NCBI GenBank assembly: GCA_023423495.1 | Contig: JAFAFM010000166.1 | Location: forward strand, 1-6,043 | Reading direction: 5' to 3' | Source: Armatimonadota bacterium | GTDB taxonomy: Bacteria > Armatimonadota > Fimbriimonadia > Fimbriimonadales > Fimbriimonadaceae | Length of the DNA: 6,043 nucleotides | Program-made: the position numbers and the translations under genes | Part shown: piece after piece, positions 5,792 to 6,043 of the stretch | Layout: every line of letters begins with the position of its first letter | Position numbering within the stretch: the stretch's first letter is position 1 | The notes under the pieces: model-generated | Databases searched by the model: none | What the model was told of the DNA's origin: nothing | Seen by the model: the letters and a program-made list of their open reading frames with translations, nothing else

Positions 5792-6043
5792 TTAACCGTT
5801 CCGCGCGGCGAATTCCTTCATGTGGGCGGCAAGCGCCTCGCAACCCTCGATCGGAAATGCGTTATAGATGCTTGCCCGGCATCCACCGACGGACCGGTGA
5901 CCTTTTAGTCCATCCAATCCTGCGGCCTCCGTTTCCTTGACAAACTGGGATGTCAGCTCGTCGCTTGGAAGCGTGAAGGTGACATTCATCACGGAGCGAC
6001 AGCCCTCCATCGCGTGACCCTTGAAGAACCCGCCCGATTTATC
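5792..6043 (-). CDS. serC: Phosphoserine aminotransferase, C-terminal part (5' end outside window)
   Basis: SerC is the cytoplasmic PLP-dependent transaminase that converts 3-phosphohydroxypyruvate to phosphoserine in serine synthesis; in some bacteria it also acts in pyridoxal phosphate synthesis. The 83 visible residues match the C-terminal domain: R-S-V-M-N-V-T-F (16-23 of the fragment), A-A-G-L-D-G-L-K-G-H-R-S-V-G-G-C-R-A-S-I-Y-N at 40-61, then a final helix ending A-A-R-N-G. The G-H-R and G-G-x-R-A-S elements hold the His/Arg residues (H49, R50, R56) that bind the substrate phosphate and carboxylate in characterised SerC enzymes. The frame is open to the window end, so an internal ATG at 6010 is not the real start. 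It is followed by the membrane-protein gene with only one codon in between. Confidence 0.95.
   Translation of the reverse strand, partial: DKSGGFFKGHAMEGCRSVMNVTFTLPSDELTSQFVKETEAAGLDGLKGHRSVGGCRASIYNAFPIEGCEALAAHMKEFAARNG

Noticed and set aside
5502..5843. A 113-codon minus-strand open frame over the serC and membrane-gene junction
   Set aside because: It is out of frame with both well-supported genes, and its Arg/Pro-rich translation looks like a shifted reading of them.

Overview
This window is compact bacterial chromosome: six substantial genes and two gene ends cut by the window edges, with intergenic gaps of 108 bases or less. There are no tRNA or rRNA genes, insertion sequences or CRISPR repeats. 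The edge genes are housekeeping biosynthesis: the 3' end of hisI (histidine) at the left and the 3' end of serC (serine/PLP) at the right. The phylum cannot be fixed from these genes. Moderate-to-high G+C, an exported DPP IV-type peptidase, a ThuA-like protein and apparently leaderless promoters would fit a lineage such as Armatimonadota (Fimbriimonas-like) or another deep non-proteobacterial group. That is a tentative inference.

Layout from left to right. The end of hisI (2-238, +) is followed by a GC-rich hairpin and a short ORF with a strong Shine-Dalgarno. A ThuA-like protein follows (347-1024, +) and overlaps tail-to-tail by 12 bp with an unrecognised soluble protein (1013-1738, -). That gene diverges across a 58-bp gap from a Rieske non-heme iron oxygenase alpha subunit (1797-2885, +). 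The oxygenase converges, with a 14-bp gap, on an exported DPP IV/S9B-type serine peptidase (2900-5059, -). Upstream of the peptidase on the same strand are a small polytopic membrane protein resembling the eukaryotic Mpv17/PMP22 family (5111-5788, -) and the end of serC (5792-6043, -).

The genes do not form one obvious pathway. serC and the membrane-protein gene are almost certainly co-transcribed, because only one codon separates the serC stop from the TTG start and both are in the same frame. The ThuA-like, Rieske and peptidase genes each look like separate transcription units. Each has a TAnAAT box ending 6-7 nt before its ATG and no Shine-Dalgarno, which is the signature of leaderless mRNAs. 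This repeated architecture, the Mpv17-like protein and the Glu-bridged Rieske oxygenase are the most interesting points. I see no clear new defence or mobile system.
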